64,000 bases of DNA, taken from NCBI RefSeq assembly GCF_009930815.1, contig NZ_CP022222.1:3762501-3826500 (forward strand), in the 5' to 3' direction. Of the stretch, positions 27,226 to 36,260 are shown piece after piece. Numbering within the stretch: the stretch's first letter is position 1; each line of letters begins with the position of its first letter. This DNA is from Bradyrhizobium sp. CCBAU 051011. GTDB lineage: Bacteria; Pseudomonadota; Alphaproteobacteria; Rhizobiales; Xanthobacteraceae. Position numbers and translations under genes: made by a program. The notes beneath the pieces are model-generated. The model was given only the letters and a program-made list of their open reading frames with translations. It searched no databases and was not told where the DNA came from.

Positions 27226-28303
27226 GCGGCTTCCCTCCGCCCGGACGAGCGTCAGTGGCAGCGCGGCGGCGCCAGCGCCAGCGCTCCCACAGTCCGATCA
27301 CGCCATCCGACGACCAGAACACGATGGCGAGGAAGCCGAGCCCGATCAGCAGCCGGAAGCGGTTGCCGTCGAGACCGAACTTGACCAGCAGATCGAGCGC
27401 GAAGGTGCGCAGGATGACGAAGATGAAGGCGCCGATATAGGGGCCGACGGGACGGCTGATGCCGCCGACCACGGCAATAATCAGGATGTCGATGCAGGCG
27501 CCGACGCTGACCGAGCCGGGCGAGATCTGCCGGTAGTTCCAGACCTGCAGGACGCCGCCGAGTGCGGCGATGAAGGCCGCGAACGCGTAGGCTGCCACGC
27601 GGTGCGCGTTGACATTGAAACCGAGCGCCGCCATGCGGCGGGGATTGTCGCGCACGCCCTGCAGCGCGAGGCCGAACGGCGCGAGCGAGACATATTGAAC
27701 GGCGAAATAGCAGAGCGCCGCGACGACGAGCGTGACGTAGTAGAAGGGGATGTCGGAACGCCAGTCGACGCCCCAGAATTTCGGCGTCGCGACCGTGTTG
27801 ATGCCGGTATGGCCGCCGAAGATCGCCCAGTTCTGGTTGGTGAAATAGTAGAAGGCCGCGCCGATCGCGAGGGTGATCATGATGGTGTAGATGCCCTCGG
27901 TGCGCACCGCGAGCGCGCCGCCGAGCGTGCCGAAGGCGGTCGCGAGCACCAGCGCCATCGGCGTTGCCAGCCACCACGGCCAACCGAGGCTGATATTGGT
28001 GTTGGCGCTCATGCCGAACACCGCGACCATATAGGCGGCAAAGCCGGCGACGGTGAGCTGCATCAGACTGACCATGCCGCCATAGCCAGCGAGGAACATC
28101 AGGCTGAGGGCGATAGTCCCGAGGATCATCGTCGTGGCGAAGATCTCGATCAGGAAGAACCCGTTGGCGATGAACGGCATGATCAGCAGGATCACGCCGA
28201 CCAGCCAGACAGTCGGCTTGTTGAATTCCGGCCATGCCAGCAAGGCTGCGCGCGCCGCTGCCGGCTGACTGATCTGAGGTTGGGCGCCCTGGATCAGCGA
28301 CAT
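27218..28303 (-). CDS. livM: Branched-chain amino acid-type ABC transporter permease (LivM)
   Basis: A 361-residue LivM-type permease with about ten predicted hydrophobic helices. The conserved cytoplasmic loop 'GLALQGVRDNPRRMAALGFN' is the coupling loop to the ATPases. It starts one base after the livH stop (28305) and overlaps livG. The C-terminal tail is Arg-rich. Substrate specificity is not readable from the permease. Confidence 0.93.
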   Translation of the reverse strand: MSLIQGAQPQISQPAAARAALLAWPEFNKPTVWLVGVILLIMPFIANGFFLIEIFATTMILGTIALSLMFLAGYGGMVSLMQLTVAGFAAYMVAVFGMSANTNISLGWPWWLATPMALVLATAFGTLGGALAVRTEGIYTIMITLAIGAAFYYFTNQNWAIFGGHTGINTVATPKFWGVDWRSDIPFYYVTLVVAALCYFAVQYVSLAPFGLALQGVRDNPRRMAALGFNVNAHRVAAYAFAAFIAALGGVLQVWNYRQISPGSVSVGACIDILIIAVVGGISRPVGPYIGAFIFVILRTFALDLLVKFGLDGNRFRLLIGLGFLAIVFWSSDGVIGLWERWRWRRRAATDARPGGGKPHG

Positions 28304-28304
28304 G

Positions 28305-29315
28305 TCAGCGCCTCGCCAGAAGGCCCTGCGGCCGCAGCGCCAGCACCAGCACCATGATGAGGAAGGTCACTACGATCGCGTAGGTCGGGATGTAGACGGA
28401 GCCAAGCTGTTCGGCGAGACCGATGATGACGGCGCCCAGCGCAGCTCCCGGGATTGATCCCATGCCCCCGACGATCACGACGACGAGCGACGCCAGCAGA
28501 AAGCGGGTGTCCTCGCCCGGCGAGATCGACTGGAACGTGCCGCCGACGACGCCCGCGATGCCGGCAAGCCCGGCGCCCAGCGCGAACACGGCCACGAAGA
28601 CGAGCTGGATCGGCACGCCGGTGGCGGCGAGCATGTCGCGGTCATCGACACCGGCGCGCACCATCATGCCGACGCGGGTCCGGTTGAGCGCCAGCCACAT
28701 CGCGATGCCGATCACGACGGCCGCGACGAAGATCACGAGCCGCACCAGCGGATAGCGCAGATACACCGCCTCGCCGGAGGATCTGACCGCGGTGACCAGC
28801 GGCAATTCGACCGGGCCGACCAGCCAGCTCGGGGTCTGGATCTGATAGAAATCGCCGCCGAATGCCCACAGCATCAGATCGGCAAACACGATCGAGAGCC
28901 CGATCGTGACCATGGTCTGGCGCAGATCCTGCCCTTCCATGCGGCGGAAGACCACGATTTGCAGCACGATGCCGACCAGGGCGACACCGAGAAACGCGAT
29001 GATGAAGCCGAGGATCCAGGAGCCGGTCCAGGCGCTGATGGCGTAACCGATGTAGCCGCCGAACAGATAGAGCGAGCCATGCGCCAGATTGACGTTGCGC
29101 ATCAGCCCGAAGATCAGCGTGAAGCCGCTCGCGACCAGGAAGTAGAGGCCGCCGAGCGTGATGCCGTTGAAGACGGCGTTGAGAAAGACCCGCTTCCTGC
29201 CGAATGCCTCTTCGAGGCCGGGTGGCCAGACGGCAAGGATTAGCCACAACAGCACCGCGACCGCGACAAGTGCGATCAGCGCCCATGCCGGATGGCGTTC
29301 GATGAATCTTGTCAC
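28305..29315 (-). CDS. livH: Branched-chain amino acid-type ABC transporter permease (LivH)
   Basis: A LivH-type permease of 336 residues from the GTG complementary to 29313-29315 (VTRFIERHPAW), with 'LIFGLMRNVNLAHGSLYLFGGYIGY' as the family hallmark and 'IAMWLALNRTRVGMMVRAGVDD' as the coupling loop. An alternative ATG at 29385-29387 would add 24 mostly basic residues. I prefer the GTG because the membrane helix then follows about ten residues in, as in relatives, but neither has a strong ribosome site. The gene ends just before livM. Confidence 0.88.
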   Translation of the reverse strand: MTRFIERHPAWALIALVAVAVLLWLILAVWPPGLEEAFGRKRVFLNAVFNGITLGGLYFLVASGFTLIFGLMRNVNLAHGSLYLFGGYIGYAISAWTGSWILGFIIAFLGVALVGIVLQIVVFRRMEGQDLRQTMVTIGLSIVFADLMLWAFGGDFYQIQTPSWLVGPVELPLVTAVRSSGEAVYLRYPLVRLVIFVAAVVIGIAMWLALNRTRVGMMVRAGVDDRDMLAATGVPIQLVFVAVFALGAGLAGIAGVVGGTFQSISPGEDTRFLLASLVVVIVGGMGSIPGAALGAVIIGLAEQLGSVYIPTYAIVVTFLIMVLVLALRPQGLLARR

Positions 29316-29445
29316 GGTAGCAGCGCGGCCGTCACCATGCCGTCCTCCCAGACGCCGCGGCCGTTTCGGCTCGCGTTTTGGGACCATCCTAATGGGGCCG
29401 CGGACCTTGCACTTGATTGTCAGTATCTTTTCGCGCGCTCTGCGC

Positions 29446-30273
29446 TCAGGGGCGCAACACTTTGGCGGCGCGGCGGTATTCCGTCGGCGCCATTCCGACA
29501 TTGGCGGCGAAGAAACGGGTGAAACCGCTTTGGGAGGAGAAGCCGAGATCGAAACCGATATCGGCGATCGGCACCTCGGTCGCGACGAGCGCGTCCAGCG
29601 CCTGTTCCATGATCAGTGTATTGAGATAGAGGTTCGGGGTGACGCCGGTCTGGGTGCGGAACAGCCGGTAGAAGTGCGGGCGCGACAGCCCGGACGCCCG
29701 CGCGATCGAATCCAGCTCGATCTCCGCGCCCGGGCTTTCGGACATCAGCTTGATGGATTTGCGGACGCGAAAGTCGGTGATGGCGCTGGCGGTGCGCGTC
29801 TCCTGCACCGGCTCGGAACTCTGCCAGCTCTCGTCATAGCAACCGTCGATCAACTGCCTGAGTTCGCAATCCAGACTGCTCAGCGACGGTGCGCCGCAGA
29901 CCAGCGCCGCGGTTCGCCTGATATGCCTGTCGAGGGCGACCGTGCGCTTGAAGCAGGTGTGGCCGAACCGCAGGCCGTGAGCCCGCGCCGCGTCGGGCGC
30001 GAACCATTCGGCGTTGACGTAGAGCACGAAGAAGATCGCGCCGTTCTCCACATCGGTCGGGACAAAATTGTGTGGTTCCCAGGGGTTGATGGCAACAATG
30101 GAATCTTCTGCGAGAAGCCATCGCTCATCGCACACATCAATGCGCGCCGGCGTTCCACCGACATGAAAGATCAGGTGCCCTTCACGATGCGCGTGCATGT
30201 TGAAGGGGCGGTTCAACTGATAGACCGTCGCGCGACCGAACCGGCCGTGGAAGACGGCGAGAGCCTTGCTCAT
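29446..30273 (-). CDS. AraC-family transcriptional regulator
   Basis: A 275-residue regulator. An N-terminal cupin-like sensor ('FNMHAHREGHLIFHVGG', 'WEPHNFVP') is followed by a C-terminal double helix-turn-helix ('ELDSIARASGLSRPHFYRLF', 'VPIADIGFDLGFSSQSGFTRFF'). The second helix-turn-helix is textbook AraC/XylS. It lies on the same strand between the binding-protein gene and livHMGF, so it is probably autoregulated and controls the operon in response to the imported compound or a derivative. About 130 bases separate it from livH, room for an internal promoter. Confidence 0.9.
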   Translation of the reverse strand: MSKALAVFHGRFGRATVYQLNRPFNMHAHREGHLIFHVGGTPARIDVCDERWLLAEDSIVAINPWEPHNFVPTDVENGAIFFVLYVNAEWFAPDAARAHGLRFGHTCFKRTVALDRHIRRTAALVCGAPSLSSLDCELRQLIDGCYDESWQSSEPVQETRTASAITDFRVRKSIKLMSESPGAEIELDSIARASGLSRPHFYRLFRTQTGVTPNLYLNTLIMEQALDALVATEVPIADIGFDLGFSSQSGFTRFFAANVGMAPTEYRRAAKVLRP

Positions 30274-30370
30274 GCCTTCCCTCCCGCGGGATGTTCTTGT
30301 CTTTTCAACCAGCGTTCAACATCCGCCGCGAGAATGCAAGGGAAGATCATGTCCAGGTTCGGGCCCGAGT

Positions 30371-30394
30371 GGACCCCGGCGCCTGACCGGGGCC
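30371..30394 (-). terminator. Possible terminator or attenuator after the livK-type gene
   Basis: An inverted repeat GGACCCCGG - CCGGGGCCC with a seven-base loop lies just downstream of the binding-protein gene (minus strand). There is no clear T-run, so it may slow or partly stop transcription. Such hairpins after liv and other binding-protein genes commonly let the binding protein be made in excess over the permeases. Confidence 0.45.
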
Positions 30395-30414
30395 CGTTCG
30401 CAAATGCGAAGAAC

Positions 30415-31665
30415 TCAGTACTTCTTGCACTCCGGAACCGTTCGGCTCGGCAACCCGATCTTGGAGAACACCGCGGGGTCGTAGCCGAGCGTCTGGTTGA
30501 CGTTCGGGATCACCTTCACGACCTTGCTGAACAAGGCGCCCTTGCCGTCATCCACCACTTCGGTGACGAAATTGGTGCCGATGGCCTGGCGGTTGGAGTC
30601 GAGCTTGATCTTGCCGTTGGGCGCGTCGAGCTCGATCTTGGCCAGCGCTTCTCTGTATTTCGCCTGGTTGTTGCTGAGATCGCCGTTGACCTGACGCAGC
30701 GCGAGGATCAGCGCCGCCGTCGAGTTGTAGTAGTTGGTGGCAAGCAGTGACGGGCTTGGGAACCGCTTGTTCGGTGGGAACGCGTCCTGATAGGCCTTCA
30801 CGAACTTCTGCCAACCCGGATCTTCCCAGGTATCGGCCTGGCCGCTCGCGGCAATGGTGCCGATCAGCGCATTCTTGGCGTTGCCCTTGGCCGAAAGAAT
30901 GGTCTGGTCGACCATGATCGAGCCGCCCATCAGACGAGCCTTGCCGCCGGCCTGCTGGTATTGGTTCAGGAAATTGACGGCGTCGGCGCCGCCGAGGCCG
31001 AGATAGATCGCATCGACATCGTCGGGAAGAGCAGCAATGACGGAGGCGAAATCCTTCGTTCCGAGCGGCACCCATTGCCGGTTCGTGACCTGTCCGCCGG
31101 CGCCGCAGAACTCCAGCACAAGTCCGAACACCTGGGTGTAGATGAACGAATAGTCGTCGCCGACCGTCGCTATTTTTTTATAGCCTTTGGTTTCATAGGC
31201 GTATTTGCCGAGGCCGACCTGCCATTGGGCGCCGTCCATGTTGTAGCGGTAGAAGTTCGGCGCCGGGTCGACATAAGTCGTCTCCTGTGCGCCGGAAGCG
31301 GCGTTGATGAAGGTTAGCTCCGGACGCGTCTTGGCAAAGTTCTTGACCGCGATGCCTTCGTCGCCGGACAGGGGTGAAAGCAGGATCTGGACCTTGTCCT
31401 GTTCGATCAGCTTGCGTACGGCACGAACCGCGGAATCGGGCGTGGCATCCGTCGAGGCGATGATGAATTCGATTTCCTTGTCGCCGACCTTCTTGCCGAG
31501 CGTGTTGATCGCCGTCTGATGTCCGCGTATGCCGTCCTCGCCGAGCACGGTATAGGTACCTTCGAGTGTCGCGGTAACGCCGACCTTGATTTTCTCTTGG
31601 GCTATGGCGGCGCCGGAAAGCAACAGGCTGCTCAGCGCGACCAGTCCCGCACAGCTTTTAAACAT
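30415..31665 (-). CDS. ABC transporter periplasmic substrate-binding protein (LivK/HAAT type)
   Basis: A 416-residue type I periplasmic binding protein with a Sec signal peptide cut after 'SGAAIAQ' and the family's opening 'KIKVGVTATLEGTYTVLGEDG'. It is longer than LivK (about 370) and resembles the amide/urea and aromatic-acid binding branch. A strong GGGAGGGG site precedes the ATG. It is the first gene of the block, so its promoter should lie in the 325 bases to its right. The ligand is the key unknown for the whole cluster. Confidence 0.92.
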   Translation of the reverse strand: MFKSCAGLVALSSLLLSGAAIAQEKIKVGVTATLEGTYTVLGEDGIRGHQTAINTLGKKVGDKEIEFIIASTDATPDSAVRAVRKLIEQDKVQILLSPLSGDEGIAVKNFAKTRPELTFINAASGAQETTYVDPAPNFYRYNMDGAQWQVGLGKYAYETKGYKKIATVGDDYSFIYTQVFGLVLEFCGAGGQVTNRQWVPLGTKDFASVIAALPDDVDAIYLGLGGADAVNFLNQYQQAGGKARLMGGSIMVDQTILSAKGNAKNALIGTIAASGQADTWEDPGWQKFVKAYQDAFPPNKRFPSPSLLATNYYNSTAALILALRQVNGDLSNNQAKYREALAKIELDAPNGKIKLDSNRQAIGTNFVTEVVDDGKGALFSKVVKVIPNVNQTLGYDPAVFSKIGLPSRTVPECKKY

Positions 31666-31990
31666 CGAACCCCTCCCTTGTATCGCCGGTTTTTCTATCG
31701 TCAGGTCGTTCCAAACTCGCCATGCCGTGGATGACCGATTGCTTGATCGTGCAGCCGGAATGCATGGCGAGCGGGACCGCCGGGCGAAAACTAGCTGATG
31801 ACGAGGGCGACGCGCGCAGCTTCACCTGCCACAACTTGACCGGTAGTCTCATTTTGCATGTTGCGCCGCGACGAGGTTTGCAGTGATAGAAGGCGGCGAT
31901 TGAAGATGGCGGAGCGCAAAGACGACGCAATAAGTCCCTGATTTTGCTGGCAAGCCATGCTGTTTGGAAGTTGGCGTTTCCGCAGAACGA
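31666..31990. other. Divergent intergenic region, probable promoter of the catabolic block
   Basis: These 325 bases separate the minus-strand catabolic block from the plus-strand DUF2066 gene. No gene is supported. AraC targets are usually degenerate direct repeats, and I could not identify one with confidence. Two converging promoters are expected here on gene layout alone. Confidence 0.4.
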
Positions 31991-32842
31991 ATGCCCAAGA
32001 ACAAACACATGACCGAAAAGAACAACATTCCCGAACGGAACCGCGAGATAGTCAGGACATCTCTTGCAGCCGCCTTGATCTGGTGCGCCGGCAGCATGGC
32101 CGCCGTGGGCGCCGAGCTTTATCGCACGAAGGTCACTGCGACGGGGCAGGGCGAAGCAAACCGCATCGCCGGCTTTGCGACATGTCTGGAAGACGTCCTC
32201 ATCAAGGTATCCGGCGCGCAGAAGCTCGCCGGCGACCGGCGGTTGGCGGCCTACAAGTCGAAAGCAAAGGATTTCGTCACGACATTCAGCTATCGCGACC
32301 AGTTTTTGGGCAAGCCGATCCGCGACGAGCAGGGCACCCGCGATCGGCCCTACGACCTGACGGTCGATTTTGAGGAAAGCAAGATCGACGAGCTTCTCAA
32401 GAAGCTCGGCCTCAAGCCCTGGCTGTCACGCCGTCCGGTGCTCGCGGTCTTTGTCGCGATGGAGCAGGGCCCAAGGAACTACATCGTGACCATAGATGGA
32501 ACCCAGTCCGACCTGCAGCGCGACGTGTTGCTCGCCGCGGCAGACAAGCGCGGCATGCTGATCGTGTTGCCCGGCGCGGCGGCATTGACGAAATCGAACA
32601 TCACTGGCGAGACACTCGGGACGACGCCGTTGTCGGCGCTTGCGCCTGTTGCAGCCGAGCAGGACGCGGAGGCCAACCTGACCGGGCGACTGGTCTGGGA
32701 TGATCGGCAGCTCGGCTGGGCCACGCAGTGGCAGATCGATTGGGCCGGCCGGACGCACCGCTGGCAGGTCCGCGGCGTCACATTCGATGAAGCCTTCCGG
32801 CGTGGCATCGGCGGCGCGGCTGAAGTTTTGTCCGGGCAGTAG
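31991..32842 (+). CDS. DUF2066 domain-containing exported protein
   Basis: A protein of about 283 residues. A basic N-terminus and hydrophobic stretch ('TSLAAALIWCAGSMAAVGA') form a signal peptide, and the mature part starts 'AELYRTKVTATGQGEANRIA', the hallmark of DUF2066, with 'CLEDVLIKVSGAQKLAGD' next. The family has no known function. The start is uncertain between ATG 31991 and ATG 32009; both keep the signal peptide and neither has a strong ribosome site. No neighbour is functionally linked. Confidence 0.8.
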   Translation: MPKNKHMTEKNNIPERNREIVRTSLAAALIWCAGSMAAVGAELYRTKVTATGQGEANRIAGFATCLEDVLIKVSGAQKLAGDRRLAAYKSKAKDFVTTFSYRDQFLGKPIRDEQGTRDRPYDLTVDFEESKIDELLKKLGLKPWLSRRPVLAVFVAMEQGPRNYIVTIDGTQSDLQRDVLLAAADKRGMLIVLPGAAALTKSNITGETLGTTPLSALAPVAAEQDAEANLTGRLVWDDRQLGWATQWQIDWAGRTHRWQVRGVTFDEAFRRGIGGAAEVLSGQ

Positions 32843-32885
32843 CGGCGAAAGCAGCCGGCTGCGTCAGGATGATCCGTGTCGGGGA

Positions 32886-34323
32886 TTATTTCGAGGTCTG
32901 ACCGGCCGGCCCCCAGCCGCGGAGCCAAAGTGCAGATGCGACGATGCCGCCGGAAATCAGCGAGCCTGCGGCGACCACGATGAAGAGCTCACGTAAACCT
33001 CCGCCAAGTCCGGCAACGACGATCCAGCCCAGCCCCGCCGCGACGAGCAGCCGGACGGTCCCTCCGATCACCGGTCACATCACGCGGCCCGCCCCTTGGC
33101 CTGCGAAATAGAGCAGCATCCCGAGACCGGCTACACCGTAAAATGGTGCGACGATGCGGAAATAGGTCGAGCCGGCGGCAAGAACCTCGGGCTCGGTGCT
33201 GAACAGCGACAGCCAGGCGTGTGGAAATATTGTCACGACAAGTCCGAGCAGTTCGGTGACACCGGCTGCAAATAACGCGGCAATCCATGCGATGCGCTCC
33301 GCCCTTCCGATCTGGCCCGCTCCGATGTTCACGCCGACCATGGTGAGCGCCGCGCTGCCCAGCGCGAACAGCAGCGGAATCTGGATGTAATCGAGGCGCG
33401 ACGCGATCCCGTAGCCTGCGATGGCGTCAGTGCCGAACAGCCCGACGGCGCCGGTGACCAGAACGACGGTCAGATTGGACTGGATGGTGCCGACGGCCGA
33501 CAACCCGCCGACGCCGAGGATATCACCGAGCAGCCGCCACTTGACGAGGCGTATATCGAAAGGCAGGCGCAGCGAGGTCCGGGCCGAGCGCATGTAGGCG
33601 ATCAGCACGAGCGCGCCGACGAGATAGTAGACGATAACGGCAATGCCGGCCCCCGTCACGCCGAGCCGCGGAAACGGCCCCCAGCCGAAGATCAAGGCCG
33701 GCGAAAGCGGAAGCAGCACGAACACGCCTAGCAGAATGACGGCAGCCGGCGCGACCGTGTTGCCGGCGCCGCGAAGCGCCGCCGCCAGAAGGCTGACAAA
33801 TTCAGACCAGGGCCGCGCCGAAGAAGATGACGTGGCCATATTCGAGCGCCGCGTCGAGCGCTCCGGCCTGGCCGCCGAGCAGCCGGTAGACAGCCTCGCC
33901 AAACAGCCATTCCGCACCGGCAAAGACCATTCCGAATATAATGGCGAGAACGAGCGCGTTCAGCGCAAGTGCTTCGGCTTCGGCCACCTTGCCGGCGCCG
34001 ATCGCGCGCGCGATGGCTGACGCGACGCCGCCGCCGATGCCGCCGTTCGACATCATCTGCATCAGCATGAAGATGGGAAACACCAGCGTGACGCCCGCCA
34101 GGGCTTCCGTGCCGAGGAAGCTGACGAAATAGGTCTCCGCGATCCCGACAAAGGTTTGCACGATCATGACCACGAGGGTCGGCAAAGCGAGTTTCAGGAG
34201 CGTCGGCAGGATCGGGCCGTCGAGCATCGCCTTCTTGACGTTCACCGCGTCGTTTTCTTTCCGGCTGCCGGCTATGGCCACCGGTCGGGGTAGGAACGGT
34301 TGTTGGGAGGGCAGAGTTGTCAT
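32886..34323 (-). pseudogene. MATE-family efflux transporter gene, disrupted by a frameshift and a nonsense codon
   Basis: Three open segments together encode a full-length (about 478-residue) MATE transporter. The first runs from the ATG at 34321-34323 to a TGA at 33802-33804. The second continues in another frame ('EFVSLLAAALRGAGN') to a TGA at 33075-33077, and the last ('PVIGGTVRLLVAAGLGW') follows in the same frame as the second. One extra base near 33804 explains the first break exactly: removing it joins 'FFGAALV' to 'EFVSLL' with family-like spacing. The TGA at 33075-33077 stands where MATE proteins usually have Trp, so TGG to TGA is likely. The start overlaps the hydrolase stop (ATGA). 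Decay is otherwise minimal, so the damage is recent or a sequencing error. Confidence 0.85.
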
Positions 34324-35435
34324 CAGCGCCTCGGCAGGTCTCGAATGAATTCCACCAGCGCGGCGCTGACCTCGTTCGGTCGCTCCTGCTGGGTCCAGTG
34401 GCCACAGCCGGGGAGCATCTGAATCTTGCGCAGGCCGGGAACGAAATTCTTCTGGTTGGCCAGCAACTGGTCCGTTCCGGGAAAGGAAAGCAGGAAGTCG
34501 CGATCGCCTGCGATGTAGAGCGCCGGGACGGACACCTGCAGGCCGGCAATCGCGCCGGTGATTTCCCAGTTGCGATCGATGTTGCGGTAGTAGTTGAGCG
34601 CGCCCCGGAAGCCGGTTCGCTTGAACTCCTCGCCGTAAAAGTCGATGTCGCTTTCGCCGAGCCAGGATGGCAGGGTTTTGGGCGCGCCGGGTCCTTGCAG
34701 AAATCCGCCGCCCTTCGGCACCATGCCGAGGCTCAGTGCAGGTCCGCCGGCGGCGACGGCTGCGCGAGCTGCAGCTACGCCATCGCCGGACGCGCCGAAC
34801 AGCATGTTGCGAATAGTCGCGCGCGGATCGCGTCCCAGCTCCGCCTCGGCAGGACCCGGCTCCATGAAATAGAGCTGATAGAATTGCGCAGTCTCCGTGC
34901 GCGGCATGAGGCTGGTCGGCGGCGCCTTGCCGCGCGGGCGGAACGGGACGCTGAGCGCGGCGACTGCCCAGAAGCGGTCGGGCCGCATCAGGGCCGCCTG
35001 CCAGGCGATGCTGGCACCCCAGTCGTGACCGACGATGACGGCCGTCGCCGCGCCCAGGGCATCGAGAATGCCGACCATGTCGCCGACGAGGTGCAGGATC
35101 GTGTACTGATCGATCGCCTGCGGCGCGTCGCTCTTGCCGTAACCGCGCAAGTCGGGCGCGACGACACGGAAGCCGGCGGCGGCCAGCGCGTCGATCTGAT
35201 GCCGCCAGGAGAACCAGGATTCGGGAAAACCGTGCACCAGCAGCACCAGCGGTCCTTCGCCCTGTTCAGCGATGTTGAGGCGGATGCCGTTGCATTCGAT
35301 GATCCGTTGCGTCGTGTTGCTCATTTTTCGGTCTGGCTCCGAAGTTGCTGCGAATGCATTTGCCGAGATCGCGTCAGGCGCGATCCGGAATGCGAGCGGC
35401 GCCAATGCCATGGCCAATAGCTGGCGTCTGTTCAT
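34323..35435 (-). CDS. Exported alpha/beta hydrolase, epoxide-hydrolase-like
   Basis: A 370-residue hydrolase with an N-terminal [16 protein letters not shown] leader (short Tat-like or Sec signal, mature from about residue 30). The epoxide hydrolase motif HGFPESWFSWRHQ carries the oxyanion HG.P, 'VGHDWGASIAW' carries the nucleophile Asp in the soluble-epoxide-hydrolase motif GHDWG, and 'GCGHWTQQERP' carries the catalytic His. An Asp nucleophile points to epoxide hydrolase or dehalogenase chemistry rather than esterase. The ATG at 35433-35435 has a GGAGGA site. It is divergent from the TetR gene, with operators between, and translationally coupled to the broken MATE gene, which suggests a detoxification pair. 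Confidence 0.88.
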   Translation of the reverse strand: MNRRQLLAMALAPLAFRIAPDAISANAFAATSEPDRKMSNTTQRIIECNGIRLNIAEQGEGPLVLLVHGFPESWFSWRHQIDALAAAGFRVVAPDLRGYGKSDAPQAIDQYTILHLVGDMVGILDALGAATAVIVGHDWGASIAWQAALMRPDRFWAVAALSVPFRPRGKAPPTSLMPRTETAQFYQLYFMEPGPAEAELGRDPRATIRNMLFGASGDGVAAARAAVAAGGPALSLGMVPKGGGFLQGPGAPKTLPSWLGESDIDFYGEEFKRTGFRGALNYYRNIDRNWEITGAIAGLQVSVPALYIAGDRDFLLSFPGTDQLLANQKNFVPGLRKIQMLPGCGHWTQQERPNEVSAALVEFIRDLPRR

Positions 35436-35497
35436 GATGTTTCCTCCGACTAGGCCTCCGCAGCGATTCACGGCGCCTTTACCGCATCGGTCGCCTC

Positions 35498-35546
35498 TGG
35501 TACTGTATGGTACCATAAGATTCGATATAAGGTACCATCTGGTACC
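35498..35546. promoter_or_regulatory. Paired GGTAC operator sites between hydrolase and TetR genes
   Basis: Four GGTAC boxes start at 35499, 35509, 35531 and 35541. They form two pairs whose members are each 10 bases apart (one helical turn), with the pairs 32 bases apart. The second box is the centre of a perfect palindrome TATGGTACCATA (35506-35517). The cluster lies in the 134-base divergent gap and is the obvious binding site for the adjacent TetR regulator, repressing both directions. Confidence 0.75.
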
Positions 35547-35569
35547 AAGTCAAGCAGGAATTGATACCG

Positions 35570-36211
35570 ATGAGTCCAAGGGTGAAGCCGCGCGAGGAGG
35601 AAGCCGACGGCGCCGCCGTCCGGAAGAGGATTCTCGGCGCGGCTTTTTCGGCGTTCATGGAAGGCGGCTACGCGCAGACCAGCACGCTGGAGATCGCGAC
35701 GCGCGCGCGCGTCTCGAAACGCGAGCTCTATTCGCTGTTCGGCAACAAGGAAGCGATGCTGGTCGCTTGCATCACCGAACGCGCCCAACGGTTGAAAGCG
35801 CCGGCCGATCTGCCCGAACTACGCGACAGGGAAACGCTGGCCAACGTTCTTATCGGATTTGGAACGAAGCTTCTGACGGAAACGACCGATCCGGTTGTCG
35901 TCGCCGTGTTCCGGCTGGCGATATCGGAAACCGTGCATGCCCCGAGGGTCGCGGAAGTGCTGGAATCGATCGCGCGCGGGCCTACGCGCGATTCACTCTG
36001 CGAGATCATGGCCAAGGCCAGGTCAGCGGGGCTTTGCGATGGCGATCCCGACACGATGACCGAACAATTTCTGGGGCTGCTCTGGGGTGACCTGATGACA
36101 GGCCTGTTGCTTCAGGCGGCCGATCGCCCGAGCAACGGCGAAATCGCGCGCCGGGCTAGAGAGGCAACGATGGGTGTTCTCCACCTCCATCCGGGTGACT
36201 CGAGTCGATGA
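35570..36211 (+). CDS. TetR/AcrR-family transcriptional repressor
   Basis: A 213-residue regulator with an N-terminal TetR helix-turn-helix ('RILGAAFSAFMEGGYAQTST', 'ATRARVSKRELYSLFGNKEAM') and a C-terminal ligand domain resembling TetR_C groups that bind hydrophobic compounds. I take ATG 35570 (MSPRVKPREEE) rather than an upstream TTG. It is divergent from the epoxide-hydrolase gene and should repress it and itself through the GGTAC boxes. The likely inducer is an epoxide, a related xenobiotic or a solvent-like compound exported by the once-intact MATE pump. Confidence 0.9.
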   Translation: MSPRVKPREEEADGAAVRKRILGAAFSAFMEGGYAQTSTLEIATRARVSKRELYSLFGNKEAMLVACITERAQRLKAPADLPELRDRETLANVLIGFGTKLLTETTDPVVVAVFRLAISETVHAPRVAEVLESIARGPTRDSLCEIMAKARSAGLCDGDPDTMTEQFLGLLWGDLMTGLLLQAADRPSNGEIARRAREATMGVLHLHPGDSSR

Positions 36212-36260
36212 GTGGAGGCCGAAGTTTAATCTCGCTCGCCAACGTCGCCGCAAAAAGAAT

